A stretch of DNA of 64,000 bases. It comes from Larimichthys crocea. Its lineage: Eukaryota > Chordata > Actinopteri > Sciaenidae. Below are positions 25,301 to 36,693 of this stretch, in pieces. Below the pieces are notes generated by a model that saw only the letters and a program-made list of their open reading frames with translations, was not told the origin of the DNA and made no database searches. Each line of letters begins with the position of its first letter. The stretch's first letter is position 1. The stretch lies in NCBI RefSeq assembly GCF_000972845.2, contig NC_040032.1:8993498-9057497 (forward strand), given 5' to 3'. A program made the translations under genes and the position numbers.

Positions 25301-26174
25301 TAAAGTGAAGCTAAAACCTGCAGTTCCTGTAACGTCCACCTGAGGCTGGCTCCAGAAGTGAGTCAGTCTCCATAAGTCCCCATGTCCAAATGTCCAACTT
25401 CACAGCAGAAATAAACATGTTTACAGCCTGGTACAAAAAACAGTTTTGGTCTCTGAAAACTAAAATATTTAGAACACTGATCGAAGAGAAACATGACAAG
25501 AGGACATGAGCTGTTTATTTTTAATCTATTTAAAAAGAATAATATAATAATAATAATAACGCTGCAGGAGCTTTCAGGGGATTTCATGCATGAATATACT
25601 CGATGATGAGTGGTCTACTGCCACCTGGTGGCTCAACACCAAAACCACAGTCTGAATCATTCTAGTCAAGGTGAGCTCAGGTGAGTTGTGACGTGCATCT
25701 GACTTTCTTCATTTGCTGCCTCAGCTTACAGAATCCACGTCAACCAAACCACGGTGGATCTCCTGAACAGCCTGAAGCTCGGATACAAGATTAATCTCCG
25801 AGGACTGATCGAGTTAAAGGTGAGACAACAAACACAGAAGACGTGCGGCGTGTCTGCAGGTGTTTGAATGAACACTAACCATGATTCATGATTCACTCTT
25901 CAGGGGAAAGGCATTGAGAACACGTACTGGTTGGTTGGAAGGGAGGATTTCAACAAGCCTCTGCCTACACCTCTCGACCTTCATGGGTAAGAGTTCTGGT
26001 TCCTCCTTCACTCATCATGAATCATCTTTACATTCACACTGAACGATTTCAGACGTACGGCTCATTAAAATCTGTATTTCCTGTCACAGGGGAAGCAACC
26101 ATGGCATCAGTTTAGACGAGATTCCTGAAGACAGAAGACAAAAGTTCCTGGATCGACAGAAGAGATTAGGCTAG
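19341..26174 (+). CDS. gucy2f: Photoreceptor membrane guanylyl cyclase (retinal GC-2 type), complete, 18 coding exons
   Basis: It makes cGMP in photoreceptor outer segments and is driven by Ca-sensing GCAP proteins. Exons: 19341-20199, 20282-20583, 20665-21040, 21124-21208, 21297-21408, 21496-21615, 21704-21784, 21879-22055, 22138-22294, 22388-22537, 22733-22881, 22965-23128, 23832-24024, 24218-24392, 24778-24876, 25725-25819, 25904-25986, 26090-26174. They total 3462 bases, in frame (1153 aa). Order: basic N-terminal stretch, hydrophobic signal (about 76-92), extracellular domain starting FKVALVGPW, transmembrane helix (about 515-541), kinase-like domain with HGRLKSRNC and DYG in place of HRD and DFG (a pseudokinase), coiled dimerisation helix [17 protein letters not shown], and cyclase core with FSDIVGF (about 932), VETIGDAYM (976) and NTASRMES. 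The GTP-selecting Glu and Cys (YCLFGDTVN) are present. Paralogue name rests on IRS synteny; gucy2d or gc3 is the alternative. Confidence 0.88.
25284..25458 (+). mobile_element. Dispersed element copy B (3'-truncated), in gucy2f intron 15
   Basis: It shares the upstream words AACCTCCGTCT..AAAGTGA and the CTGCAGTTCC start with copy A, then runs through to GTTTTGGTCTCTG and breaks off. It lies in the intron between exons ending 24876 and starting 25725. Confidence 0.8.
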
Positions 26175-27174
26175 CTCGTTTTGTTTTTGTTTCTTTGTTT
26201 CCCACAAAGAAAATGAGATTTTTCAGATTTTTCAGATTTTTCAGATTTTTCAGATTTTTCAGAATACAGAGAGAGACGTGTGAATGCAAAGCTGAACTCT
26301 GCAACATCATCGATGCAAAATTGAACCACGAAGAGGCGACTGCTCGATATCTGTTCAAGGTGTTTTTTATACAGGCAGAATAATACACAAGAAGGGATTA
26401 TGACACGTGTAATACTTCATGTACTGTATGTATTTGTACTGACGTGTGTGTCAGGTGTAACAGGGTCGACGCTTAAAACACCCGATAGGTCAGTCAGGGT
26501 CGAGAGCTCAGGTAACAGTGTCACTGACTCGTCACACATTTGATAAATGAAGCCAAAATACGTCAGACTGAGCATCTGGACTGTTTGTTTAATATCATAT
26601 TTAATTATTAATCTAGGAAACAGAATATCTTTTTCACTACAGTAGGCCTGTTTGAGTTGATTTGATCGATCTGAAGACAGGAACAGGCTCACATGATACT
26701 CTGTGGAAGCTGCAGGATGTTTCTGTTACGATGCGACACACAGTGTGTATTGTTTTTTAATGATGTGTGTATTGTTTCTAACGTCATGCTGACATCTTCG
26801 ACCAAAACATGCAAACGAGACCCGAAACTACGACGAACAGCAGCGCGGCCTATTACTGAAGACATGCAGCGTGCACGGCTGGACGAACTGTGCAGCGTGT
26901 TGTGTTCAGGGTCTGCTCTGTGCAGGATGATCATCTCCAATAATGATCGAATGTCTGAAGGTCCTCGGACATGTTCACTCTCATGTCCAGTGAATCTTAC
27001 ACAACATGTGGGCGTCCAAAAAGGAGAGGACAACATCTTCTTTGGCCTCAATGTGTGTGTGTATATACTGTAAATGTGTACATAGTAGTTTGTGATCCAC
27101 ACTCAGTCTGTCTGCTGCAGTCCTCGTGTCGAGCAACAATAGGCAGCGATGTGATTTTAAAAACTGACCGCTGA

Positions 27175-27176
<2 letters not shown>

Positions 27177-27219
<43 letters not shown>
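27177..27219. repeat. (CA)n microsatellite
   Basis: About 21 CA units, giving false Cys-Val open frames on the minus strand. Confidence 0.95.
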
Positions 27220-27511
27220 GACTTGTCACAGCAGCTCAGCGTCCACACACACACAAACGGACATGTGATGGGTTGATTATCAGGTTGCGTGTGGTGTAGT
27301 CTTTCACACCGTTAAGAGTTTAGCAGCAGAGAGGAAACGTAGGCCTGAATGAAAACATGGAGAGAAGCTGTGGATGGAAGAACAACACGAGTTATTCCAG
27401 TATCAGTAGGAAAACTTTTTAGATTTTTAAATCCATTTTTGCCAAATAGATTCGTCTCATCCAAACTGAATGAAGTGTACTGTTCTGCAAAGTGAGCTCA
27501 ATGTCTCTGTA

Positions 27512-27517
27512 AATAAA
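27512..27517 (+). promoter_or_regulatory. Candidate poly(A) signal of gucy2f
   Basis: AATAAA followed within 30 bases by a GT-rich element (GACTGTGTCTCTGTGTTCG). This would give a 3'UTR of about 1.35 kb. Other AATAAA words occur nearby, so this is a best guess. Confidence 0.4.
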
Positions 27518-29299
27518 TTCTGGTTTTAGTGACGACTGTGTCTCTGTGTTCGTCTCATCGCCTGAAATAAACGACAGGTTCAATAAAGGTAATTAAATCA
27601 CACTGTAAAATGACAGAGGAGCCATTTACGGCTTGATGTTTTTAAGTTAGTGGCTTTCATCCGTCAAATCTGATTCATACTTTTAATTTACAACGAGCTG
27701 TCGAGGTTTGAAATATCAGTTTTGTAAATGGACAGACCATTACAAAGGACTTGGCAACCAGAGGTGACGTTTAAAGTAGAACTCCGCTCGCTAATGGAGA
27801 AGAGACTCTTACCTCAGCGCTTCACCATAAATCTGCGAGCAGGTCTCGGCTAACGAGCTTTGGGCTGCTGGTCCAATGAAAGTGTGACGAGCTTTACATA
27901 ATGCAACGTGTGTGCAACACGCTGCACATCAGGAACAAACAGAGTGTTTCTGAGAATCCTGAAAATCTGAGTCATGATTTACAAAACTGAGGGATTAAAA
28001 ATGACTCCAGAGAATCTTTGAATGTCACTGCAGAATAAAATATAGAAGATGAAAATGTTAAATCAGACTGAGACGAAGAAAAACACAAACTAAACTAAAA
28101 TGATCTTTAAATTAACAACCAAACTGTTTTTATTTTAAGTCTGAGGCCAATAAATTCTGATCTTTCCTGATATTATTAAAATCTCTTACTAATATCATGT
28201 TTACAGTATTTTTCCACTTTTTTTTAAATTGCATACAAAAAAATGTTCTTTGTAATTTTAAGGTAAATCTTATTAGTTTTATATGAATGTGTCAAAACTC
28301 TGTAACCTCATTTATTGTTGATGTTTGTGTGATTGTAAAATTACAGATATTATCTGTAAATGTTGTTTTAAGTCAGTTACAGCACGGCCCCCTGAAATTA
28401 TTATTATTATTATGTGTGCAGTATGTTTTCTGCTTTCATGCAAAATGTAAAATCACAACAATGATCTGTAATTTTAATGTTTTGGATTTAAATGTTTTCA
28501 AATGAATCTGTGAAGTATTTCTCTGTAAAACTGAAAAAGTCTTTTTGAATTATGATGTTTCACTTTTTAATTTCTCGGCTCCTGATTGGCTGCTGACAGT
28601 TATGAGGCTGGTTTTTGTTTCAGTGCCCTGAGGACAGTGTCAGCTCAAAGTGATCCTCATGTGCGGCTGACAGAGGCTGCAGTGAGGACGCTCTGACAGG
28701 TTTGCTATGTCCAAACCTTTGTTGGCACTTTGTGCTGCAGCCACACACACACTGTTTGAATCTGCAGGACGTGGACGTGGACACACTCTGTCTGTCTTCA
28801 TGTCTCAACATTTAAAAACATGTGTTTGTCTACCTGCTGCAGGTCAGGCGTTAGAGGTCACAGTGTTTACCTGCATTAAGGTGTCATCACCTGTCACTGT
28901 GACGTCACGTGATCTCTGTGATCTGCTTCTTCTTCTTCTGCAGTTTCTTTTTCCTGCAGCCTTCAGTCAGAGAGCCTAAAATAAAGAGCTCCTCCAAAAT
29001 AAAAGCTGGATTTCTGGTCCTCTGCTGAACACCGTGTTCCTCTGCGCACCTCATCAGTCCTGGAGCCCCCTCCACCCATCCCCGCCCCCCCTGGCATTTG
29101 ACTGGCACCGGCTCGGAGGTGCCAGTCAAATGCAGAAACCGAGTCAAGTCAGCCAGCAGAACCAGAGTAGGACCGGAAACTGAGCAGACCGGCTTTCACA
29201 ATAAAAGCATACTAGGTTGAAAACAAAACAGAATGGACAGTCAGAAACTTTATGATGCTGTTTGAGCCACGAGACGATTTGAATTATATTTATTAACTA

Positions 29300-29400
29300 T
29301 GTCCCCGCAGACTGTCTAAAACCTGGACGTAGTCTCTGAGACGTCCCCGCAGACTGTCTAAAACCTGGACGTAGTCTCCGTGACGTCCCCACAGACTGAC
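29300..29400. repeat. ~50-bp tandem repeat
   Basis: Two full units and one partial unit of GTCCCCGCAGACTGTCTAAA..CTGGACGTAGTCTC, immediately next to the reversed dispersed element copy C. Confidence 0.85.
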
Positions 29401-29422
29401 TATAGTCCAGTATAAACTGACT

Positions 29423-29558
29423 AGACCAAAACTGTTTTTTGTACCAGGCTGTAAACATGTTTATTTCTGCTGTAAAGTTGGACATTAGGACATGGGGACT
29501 TATGGAGACTGACTCACTTCTGGAGCCAGCCTCTGGTGGACGTTAGAGGAACTGCAGG
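29423..29558 (-). mobile_element. Dispersed element copy C (partial, reversed)
   Basis: Reverse complement of the A copy from GAGACCAAAAC to GGAACTGCAG. It sits just upstream of the GC-rich start region of the IRS gene. Confidence 0.8.
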
Positions 29559-29589
29559 TTGTGTTTTCACTGGTTGGTGTTGGGCTGTT

Positions 29590-30038
29590 TTGTACTCTGT
29601 GCCATTATTTTGAAACTCTTGAGCGGAAGTCGGCGCTTCCCTCCCTGTCTTGACGGTGGACATGGACTGACTGTGGCAAACCTCAGACAGGTGGAGGAGA
29701 CGTCCTTAAGCAGCTGAACTGCACCGCGGGTCGGACTGGGTCGTGCCGGACTGGGCTGGGCTGCAGGACGCGCAGCGGTGGACGCTGCGCTCGGTGCGCG
29801 GTGCTCGGTGCGCGGCGGCTCCTCTCGGCAGCTGCTGGATCTCCCCCCAAAAACCCAGAAAACCCGAACCATGGTCTGGCTGATCTGAGCATCCTGAGCT
29901 GAATCCCCGCACACATGCTGCTGCTGGACTCACGGTGGACGCGGGGCGGACGCGGGGATCCACATGCGATGGATTAGACGCGCTCGGATCTTTATTCCCT
30001 GATTCTCGGCTCCGTGTGTTTCTCCTCCTGCCTCGGCC
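29590..30038 (+). promoter_or_regulatory. CpG-rich promoter/5'UTR region of the IRS gene
   Basis: GC content and CpG frequency rise sharply over this stretch and fall again in the first intron. It ends at the IRS start codon. I cannot place the transcription start; no TATA box is obvious. Confidence 0.5.
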
Positions 30039-30406
30039 ATGGAGCACCAGGCAGCCGAGCCGCAGAACTATGAAGACGTACAGAAGAGCGGATACCTCCG
30101 CAAGCATAAATCAATGCACCGGCGGTTCTTCGTGCTGAGGGCGGCCTCGGAGCACGGTCCGGCTCGGCTCGAGTACTACGAGAACGAGAAGAAATTCCGC
30201 AGTAAATCACCTGTGCCCAAGAAAGTCCTGAACCTGGAGACCTGCTTCAACATCAACAAGCGTGCGGATTCCAAGAACAAGCACATGATCGTGCTCTACA
30301 CCCGCAGCGAGAGCTTTGCCATCGCTGCGGACAGCGAGGAGGTCCAGAACGAGTGGTACCAGGCGATGCTGGACCTCCAGTGCAACTGTAAGACATGATG
30401 AGGAGG

Positions 30407-30443
<37 letters not shown>

Positions 30444-30484
30444 GTGCATCAGGCCTGTATCCTGCCCCGGAGGCTGTTTGTTCT

Positions 30485-30534
<50 letters not shown>

Positions 30535-30602
30535 TTGTGGCTCGACCATCCCTGATTGTTGCAGCTCGAGCTGCTGCAGCTTTGCACGTTTTAATGAAGA
30601 AT

Positions 30603-30666
<64 letters not shown>

Positions 30667-30723
30667 GCTCACACCAATCCGCGTTAAAAATCATTTTCTG
30701 CATCATCTGATGCGTCAGATTAA

Positions 30724-30783
<60 letters not shown>

Positions 30784-31276
30784 TCACGTTCACCGGAGCT
30801 CGCGCCTCTTTTTTTTTTTTTTTTTTTCTGTTTCTGCACATTTGCAAACGGCGCTGCGCTCGTGCATGGCGCAGTGTGGGCATATAGCAACCATCCGTCC
30901 GTGCATCATATGTGGCAGCCTATCGCCGCGCGCTCCGCCGTGTTTTTGTTTTTCTGCAGCTCGAGCTGCTGCTGGGAGGAGGAGGAGGAGGAGGAGGAGG
31001 AGGACTGACGGCTTTCTGCTGCTTCTCCTCGTGTTTACGTTATTTCTCCTTATGCTGGAGCTGAAGCTGAAGCTGCACACCTCCTCCACCTCCTCCACCT
31101 CCTCCTCCTCCTCCCTTTACATTCAGTGATGGGGGCTTACCCAGCTTCACTGTTGTCATGTTGTGGAACCTTAAATAGATCCACAGGAGAGGACAGAGCT
31201 CCATTTTACTGAGAATAAAAACTGGATTGTTGCACGATGACACATTGTGCTATATAGATATTATATATATATATAA

Positions 31277-31317
<41 letters not shown>

Positions 31318-34300
31318 GCCTGCAGCTGTCAAAAAACCCCATAATTAATTCCAAATTAATTATAAATCATGTGGTGTAATTGGCTTTCATGATGCATTAT
31401 TTCACAGCAGACGTGTTCTTCACCTCCTCAACATTTAATAAATTATAAAGCTGCATCTTAAAAGTGATGCTGATGAATTTAGCTGCAGCACGGCTGAATA
31501 TTATTTATGAGTTTTTGTGGCTTTGATTGTTTGTTTTATGCAGATTTGATTAAACATGAATGGTGTGTTCACGTTCTTTCTTTGCTGTTTTCCAGGTAAG
31601 ACCCCTGAAGATTACGGCAGCAGCGGCGAGTGTAGCTCTCCGTCTCCGGTTCCGACCTTCAAGGAAGTGTGGCAGGTCAAGGTTTGGCCCAAAGGTCTCG
31701 GTCACGCCAGGAACCTGGTGGGCATCTACCGGCTGTGCCTAACGGACAAGACGGTCAACTTTGTCAAACTCAACTCGGACGTGGCGGCGGTGGTGCTGCA
31801 GCTGATGAATGTTCGCAGGTGCGGTCATTCTGAGAATTTCTTCTTCATCGAGGTGGGCCGTTCTGCGATCACTGGGCCCGGAGAGTTCTGGATGCAGGTG
31901 GATGACTCTGTGGTGGCTCAGAACATGCACGAGACCCTGCTGGAGGCCATGAAGGCGCTGAGCGAGGAGTTCCGTCAGCGCAGTAAGTCTCAGTCCGTGG
32001 GGACGTCGTGCGGAGGAGGTACCGCTTCGAACCCCATCAGCGTCCCGAGCCGCCGTCATCATCCGAATCTGCCACCGAGTCAGGTGGGCTTCTCCAGACG
32101 AGCCCGCACAGAGACTCCCGGAGGAGGCAGCAGCACAAGCACGTCACCCACCTCACGCCACGGATTCCCGAGGGCACGAACCGCCAGCATCGGGGCCAGG
32201 TCGGAGGAGAGCGGAGCAAGCGCCAAAGGGACATGGGCGAGCTCGAGCCCGAGTCTCAACGGTTCCTGCTCAACTACGCCGACACTGAGGCCCAAGCCCA
32301 CCAGGGCCCCGACTCCGGCTAAGATTACCCTCAGCCTTGCACGGTACACGCCTAACCCCGCTCCGTCTCCTGCACCGAGCCTGTCCTCCAGCTCTGGTCA
32401 CGGCTCAGAGTGTGGTTTGGTTGGGGCGGCGGTTGGAGGCATGACGATCTGCTCCTATCCTCGTGTTTCTCAGAGAGTTTCAGTTTCAGGTTCACCGAGC
32501 GACTACGGCTCCTCAGATGAGTACGGCTCCAGCCCCGGGGAGCACTCCCTGCTCGTACCCAGCCTGTCCGGACATCACGTCCATGGAGAAGGTTCCTCCA
32601 GCTACATAGTGATGGGTCAACGGGAGGGTCTCCTCGGGTCTCACCATCGCTCAAAAGGCCGACGGATCCTACGACGAGCGTCCAGTCGGGAATCCGAGGC
32701 GGAGCGCAGACTCTTGAGTAAGAGGGCCTCTTTGCCTTTGGCAGCCCACGAACGCCTGACCCCGCACAGAAAAGACGAAGACGACGAAGACGATGAAGAA
32801 TACGCCATCATGTCGCAGAGTGCTAACCGAGACAGAGCTGATCTGCACCACGGCTCAGGGGCTCTGGCTGTCGGGGGTGATGGAGTTGGTGACGGGAGGA
32901 AGAGGGCCGACAAAAGCCGAGGAGACGTGGATGCAGGAGCAGCTGTGGACAGCGGTTACATGTCGATGTTGCCTGGAGTGACGTCTCCTCCTGTCTCACT
33001 CTCTCTCTCGATAGGTATGTCTGACAGCGCTGCTAAACCCGGGGCGGACGACGAGTACATGGCCATGACCCCCAACAACAGCGTGTCCCCGCCTCAGCAC
33101 ATCCGCCAGCCCAGCTCAGAGGGCTACATGGTCATGTCTCCAAACAGCAGCAGCTCCTCAGACCTGCATGGACTGGGCATGTGGGACAGCAGGGCCAGCA
33201 TGGAGAGCCGGGCTACCAGCGACTACATGAACATCTCGCCCGTCTGCAGCCGCTCCGCCTGCAGCACGCCGCCTTCCCACCCCGAGCAGCACCAGCTGCA
33301 ACCAAAAATGTTCAACTCCTACTTCTCTCTGCCACGAGCTTATCAGCATACACTCTACACTCGCTTTGAGGAGGACTTAAACAAAGTAGAAGGAAAGAAG
33401 GACAGTGGAGGGCACGATAGTCCAGGACGGGCAGGTGGAGTCGGATACAGCAAGAGAAACAAAATTGCGGCGGGCTCCGCGGGAGGCTGTCAGCTCTCCA
33501 TGTCTTCCTCGTCTTTCTCCTCCAGCTCAGCCAGCAGCGAAAGCCTGGAAGACAAGTCCATGACGGCAGGGAGGGGGTTAAGTTTGTTACGAACTGGAGC
33601 CGAGTACAAGAGCGCAGGAACCTGCACAAAGGACGGACGCCACCATCAGAAACGAGGATCCAGCAGTAAGAGCCCGAAGCAACAAAGGAGGGCCCGTCCC
33701 CTCAGCGCGTCCTCGGACATCACTAAAGCCAACACCCTGCCGCGGGTCAAGGAGAACCTGCTGCCGTCCGTGTCTCAGAACGTTGGTGAGTATGTCAGCA
33801 TCGTGTACAAGGAGGACAACAAGTACGACGGAGGCCGACGTGCGGGGTCCAAACATGGACAACCTGTGATCCATGGAACCCTCCGACCCGTGAACCAGCC
33901 GCTCCTCTGCCACGATAATCCTGCTAACCTGCCCCGCAGCTTCTCGGCCCCGCTGTCCACCTCCGCCGAGTACGTCAGCATGGACTTAGGGAAGACCTCC
34001 ACGCCCCTGACCTCTCTCAGATCCACGTTCAGCACCCCCCAGGGCCCACCAGCTGTCGCCCCCAAAGCCCGCCATGAACACGGCACGTCCTCTCCTCTGG
34101 CAGCAGAGGGCAACGCCGGGTACAGAACAAAAGCAAAGGTGGCAGCAATGCCGACAGACATGGACAACAAAGGTTCAGATCCCAGCATCTCAGCAAGACC
34201 TGCCATCCACCCTGGTCAGCCCTTATCCCTGGAGCCGGAGACAGGCCTGGGCTTCTCCCCGGTCAAGTCCTTCCAGTCTCCTGAACGGAGCAGATTGGTC

Positions 34301-36381
34301 CGAGGTGACTCGCTCGGACGGCAGAGCCGCCGCTCAGAGACATTTAACTCACCTCCCTCCCTCCCGCGACACCCACCCTCTTCTACCTCCCTCTTCCCGG
34401 ACGGCGGCCAGGCAGCGAGCCATCGGCACGGTTTGGACTGCTCACCGTGGGAGAACAGGCAGGCAGCTAGTTTATCGGCCACACCTCCACCACCACAAGC
34501 CTCCACCTCATCCGCTGAACAAGGCCTTAACTATATTGACCTTGACTTGGCCATTAAGGAGAGCCCTCAAGCTGGAGTGGAGCGTACCTCTGCCGCCTAC
34601 AACATCGGAGGAAGCGCCATGGGCGGCAGCGCCGGCTCCAGCCTCAACACTTATGCCAGTATCGATTTCTATAAGTCAGAAGAACTGAGAGCACACCAGA
34701 GCAGCAGGAAGGATGGTCAAGGTAAGAGCTGTAGGGCCTGCAGAGCAGAAAATATCATTTTGTTAACGTGCAGAAAGGTTTCATGACATGCAGACGGCTG
34801 CAGTCTCTGTGGACACGTTCATTTATTCTTTTAGAGCGTCGAGTGATTGGTGTCAGTTCACAACCAGAAGACCGTTAACGAGGGAGAGACCACGTCTGTG
34901 TTTGTCATGTGATTTATCAAAGTTAAGATTTAAAATATTTAAACAGAAGGATGTTTTAAGATGCGGCTCAAACGTTTACATTAATCCATTAATCTGATTA
35001 ATCGACGTTACATCTGCCTGAATATCTCTGGGTTATAAAATGGAGATTTTTCACATTTTCTGTCTCGTTATAGACGAAATGATTAAAAGCTGAATGAAGA
35101 AATGAAGCTGCCTGATTGGCAGATAGTGGAAATAATCGTTAGCTGCGGCTCCTAATTATCATTCATTTTTAAAAAAACAGGTGAAAGGTGAAAGTCTCTA
35201 ATTCCCGCTGATGTTTTTGTCTTTTCCTGTGCTGGGAATAATTCACAGACTGAACTCGTGTGGCTCTTTTCATCCTTTAACTGATGTTACCTTTGCTTCG
35301 AGCTGGAGGGCAGCACTGTGTTTCCCGCCTGTGGGTTGTCTGTAGAGTCTCTTATTATCACAAGTGGGTGTTCAGAGAGCAAAGCCAATTGATTTGTCTG
35401 CTGGTAATGAGCCATTTCGCATAAATGGAGGTAGAGCGGACAGAACACGGGCCAGGTGTTTATGTCCGTGTGTGGGCGCTCACATGGCAGCTCTGCACGT
35501 TGAGCAGAGGACGATTATTTAACGTTAATGTCTGAGTTTATTTCTGATGGATCTGTGTGAGAGACGTCAAGACATGGAAGCTGCAGGAGGCGGCGTGTTA
35601 AAATGTAAATATCCAGGTGAATATTAATCAGAGGACGAAATGCAACAAACAACTCGTGCACCTCGTTTATTCAGAGCAGCTCCAACATTTGCATGATTGA
35701 TTCATCTGATGCTGTTCGATCCCGACATGTACAATCACAATAATTGCCTAATTATTTAAATTGCGTTGGTTTATTCCTGCTATTTAAAATGCACAGACTC
35801 ATTTTTCACACTCAGATTAATGTTTGAACTCGCCTCGCCTCCTATAGGCTGCACGCAGAGTTTATCCTGAGGAGCAGCAGCCTCCTGATCACGTGAAGCT
35901 GCAGCTCATCAAAACCTCCAATAAACAAAAAGTCCAATTATTGAGCTGAGATCACGTCACACGCCTTAAATCTTTATTTAAATATCTGAATCAGATGAAG
36001 ACGTTTCATGTTAATCAGGTTTAAATTAATCTGCAACCAGTTTGATAATTATTAATCACAGAGCTGCAGTTCCTCTGACGTCCACTTGAGGCTGGCTCCA
36101 GAAGTGAGTCAGTCTCCATGACCGTTCACCTGATCACAGGTCAGTGTGGCATCACCAGGATTTAACAGATGTTAGTTTATCAGGAGACGATCGTCAGTCC
36201 AGATGTTTTGCTGCTCTCAGTCTTTAATTTGCTGACACGGTCAGGACTGTGAACTTTGAGTCGCTCGTTAGAACCTGACGAGTCCGACGCCAACGCAGAC
36301 ACAAAATATTGACGTCTGCATGAGACGCAATCAGAAAATCCTTCGTGGAAGATCCTGCGTCATGTGATGTTTACCCAAACA

Positions 36382-36424
<43 letters not shown>

Positions 36425-36505
36425 CTATCATAGTTATTAGACAAACCTGTGTGTCGATTTAACTTCCCGCCTGTTTTCTCGACTCTTTGTCTTCCAGACT
36501 GCTGA
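30039..36505 (+). CDS. irs4: Insulin receptor substrate, irs4-like, 3 coding exons
   Basis: A cytosolic docking adaptor phosphorylated by insulin/IGF1 receptors to recruit PI3K and other SH2 proteins. Exons: 30039-30387, 31596-34721 and 36498-36505; total 3483 bases in frame, 1160 aa. The PH domain (about residues 15-115; GYLRKHKSMHRRFFVLRAA) and PTB domain (about 135-240; RRCGHSENFFFIEVGRSA) are intact. The tail is Ser-rich with YXXM PI3K sites YIVM, YMSM, YMAM, YMVM and YVSM, then SHP2-type YIDLDL and YASIDF near the C-terminus. The GEYVNI-type GRB2 site of IRS1 reads GEYVSI here; a YMNI site could substitute. The last exon adds only codons ending DGQDC and a stop, inferred from a donor at 34722 and an acceptor ending 36497. 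Linkage to gucy2f favours irs4; the sequence itself also resembles IRS1. Confidence 0.88.
30411..30785. repeat. Cluster of four long GT/CA tracts in irs4 intron 1
   Basis: (GT)n at about 30411-30441, (CA)n at 30487-30532, (GT)n at 30605-30661 and (GT)n at 30728-30782. They lie within 400 bases just after the first coding exon. All the long Cys-Val and Thr-His open frames here come from these tracts. Confidence 0.95.
30966..31313. repeat. (GGA)n, (TCC)n and (TA)n tracts in irs4 intron 1
   Basis: A (GGA)n run near 30976-31003, its complement type (CTCCTCCAC)n near 31078-31115, and an AT tract at about 31258-31313. The purine and pyrimidine runs are mirror partners of each other. Confidence 0.85.
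34722..36497 (+). other. irs4 intron 2 (inferred)
   Basis: Runs from a GTAAGA donor to a CTTCCAG acceptor. It contains element fragment D (36064-36119) and a (GT)n run (36383-36421). If the intron is retained, the reading frame continues about 22 codons to a stop at 34784-34786. Confidence 0.6.
36064..36119 (+). mobile_element. Dispersed element copy D (56-bp fragment)
   Basis: Only the first part of the element is present (CTGCAGTTCCTCTGACGTCC to GTCAGTCTCCATGA). Confidence 0.75.
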
Positions 36506-36647
36506 TCTCGTCTCGGACGTGAGCGTGACGCCGGCGCGAGGTGGACGACGGTCGGCGGCCCGATCTGTTGCCACAACAGAACGCTGAAAAAACCCTGGAA
36601 AACTCATCAACCCCGTCCCGTCTGTTTTCTGTCAACCAAATGTGTGC

Positions 36648-36693
<46 letters not shown>

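Larger units (their letters stand above)
26175..29422. other. gucy2f 3'UTR and intergenic DNA
   Basis: No further gene is supported. Contents: five tandem AGATTTTTC units (26217-26264), a (CA)n tract (27177-27219), a candidate poly(A) signal (27512) and a ~50-bp tandem repeat at 29300-29395 with the core CCCCGCAGACTGTCTAAAAC. Confidence 0.55.

Noticed and set aside
26195..26383. Phe-Arg-Phe repeat peptide and its reverse
   Set aside because: It is made by five tandem AGATTTTTC units in the gucy2f 3' region.
30395..31129. Long open frames of alternating Cys-Val and Thr-His on both strands near the microsatellites
   Set aside because: They are translations of GT/CA tracts in irs4 intron 1 with no start context, conservation signal or family match.
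31556..31595. A start codon at 31556 as the beginning of a shorter IRS protein lacking the PH domain
   Set aside because: The preceding exon encodes a clean PH domain that joins in frame at 31596; the ATG lies in the intron before the acceptor.
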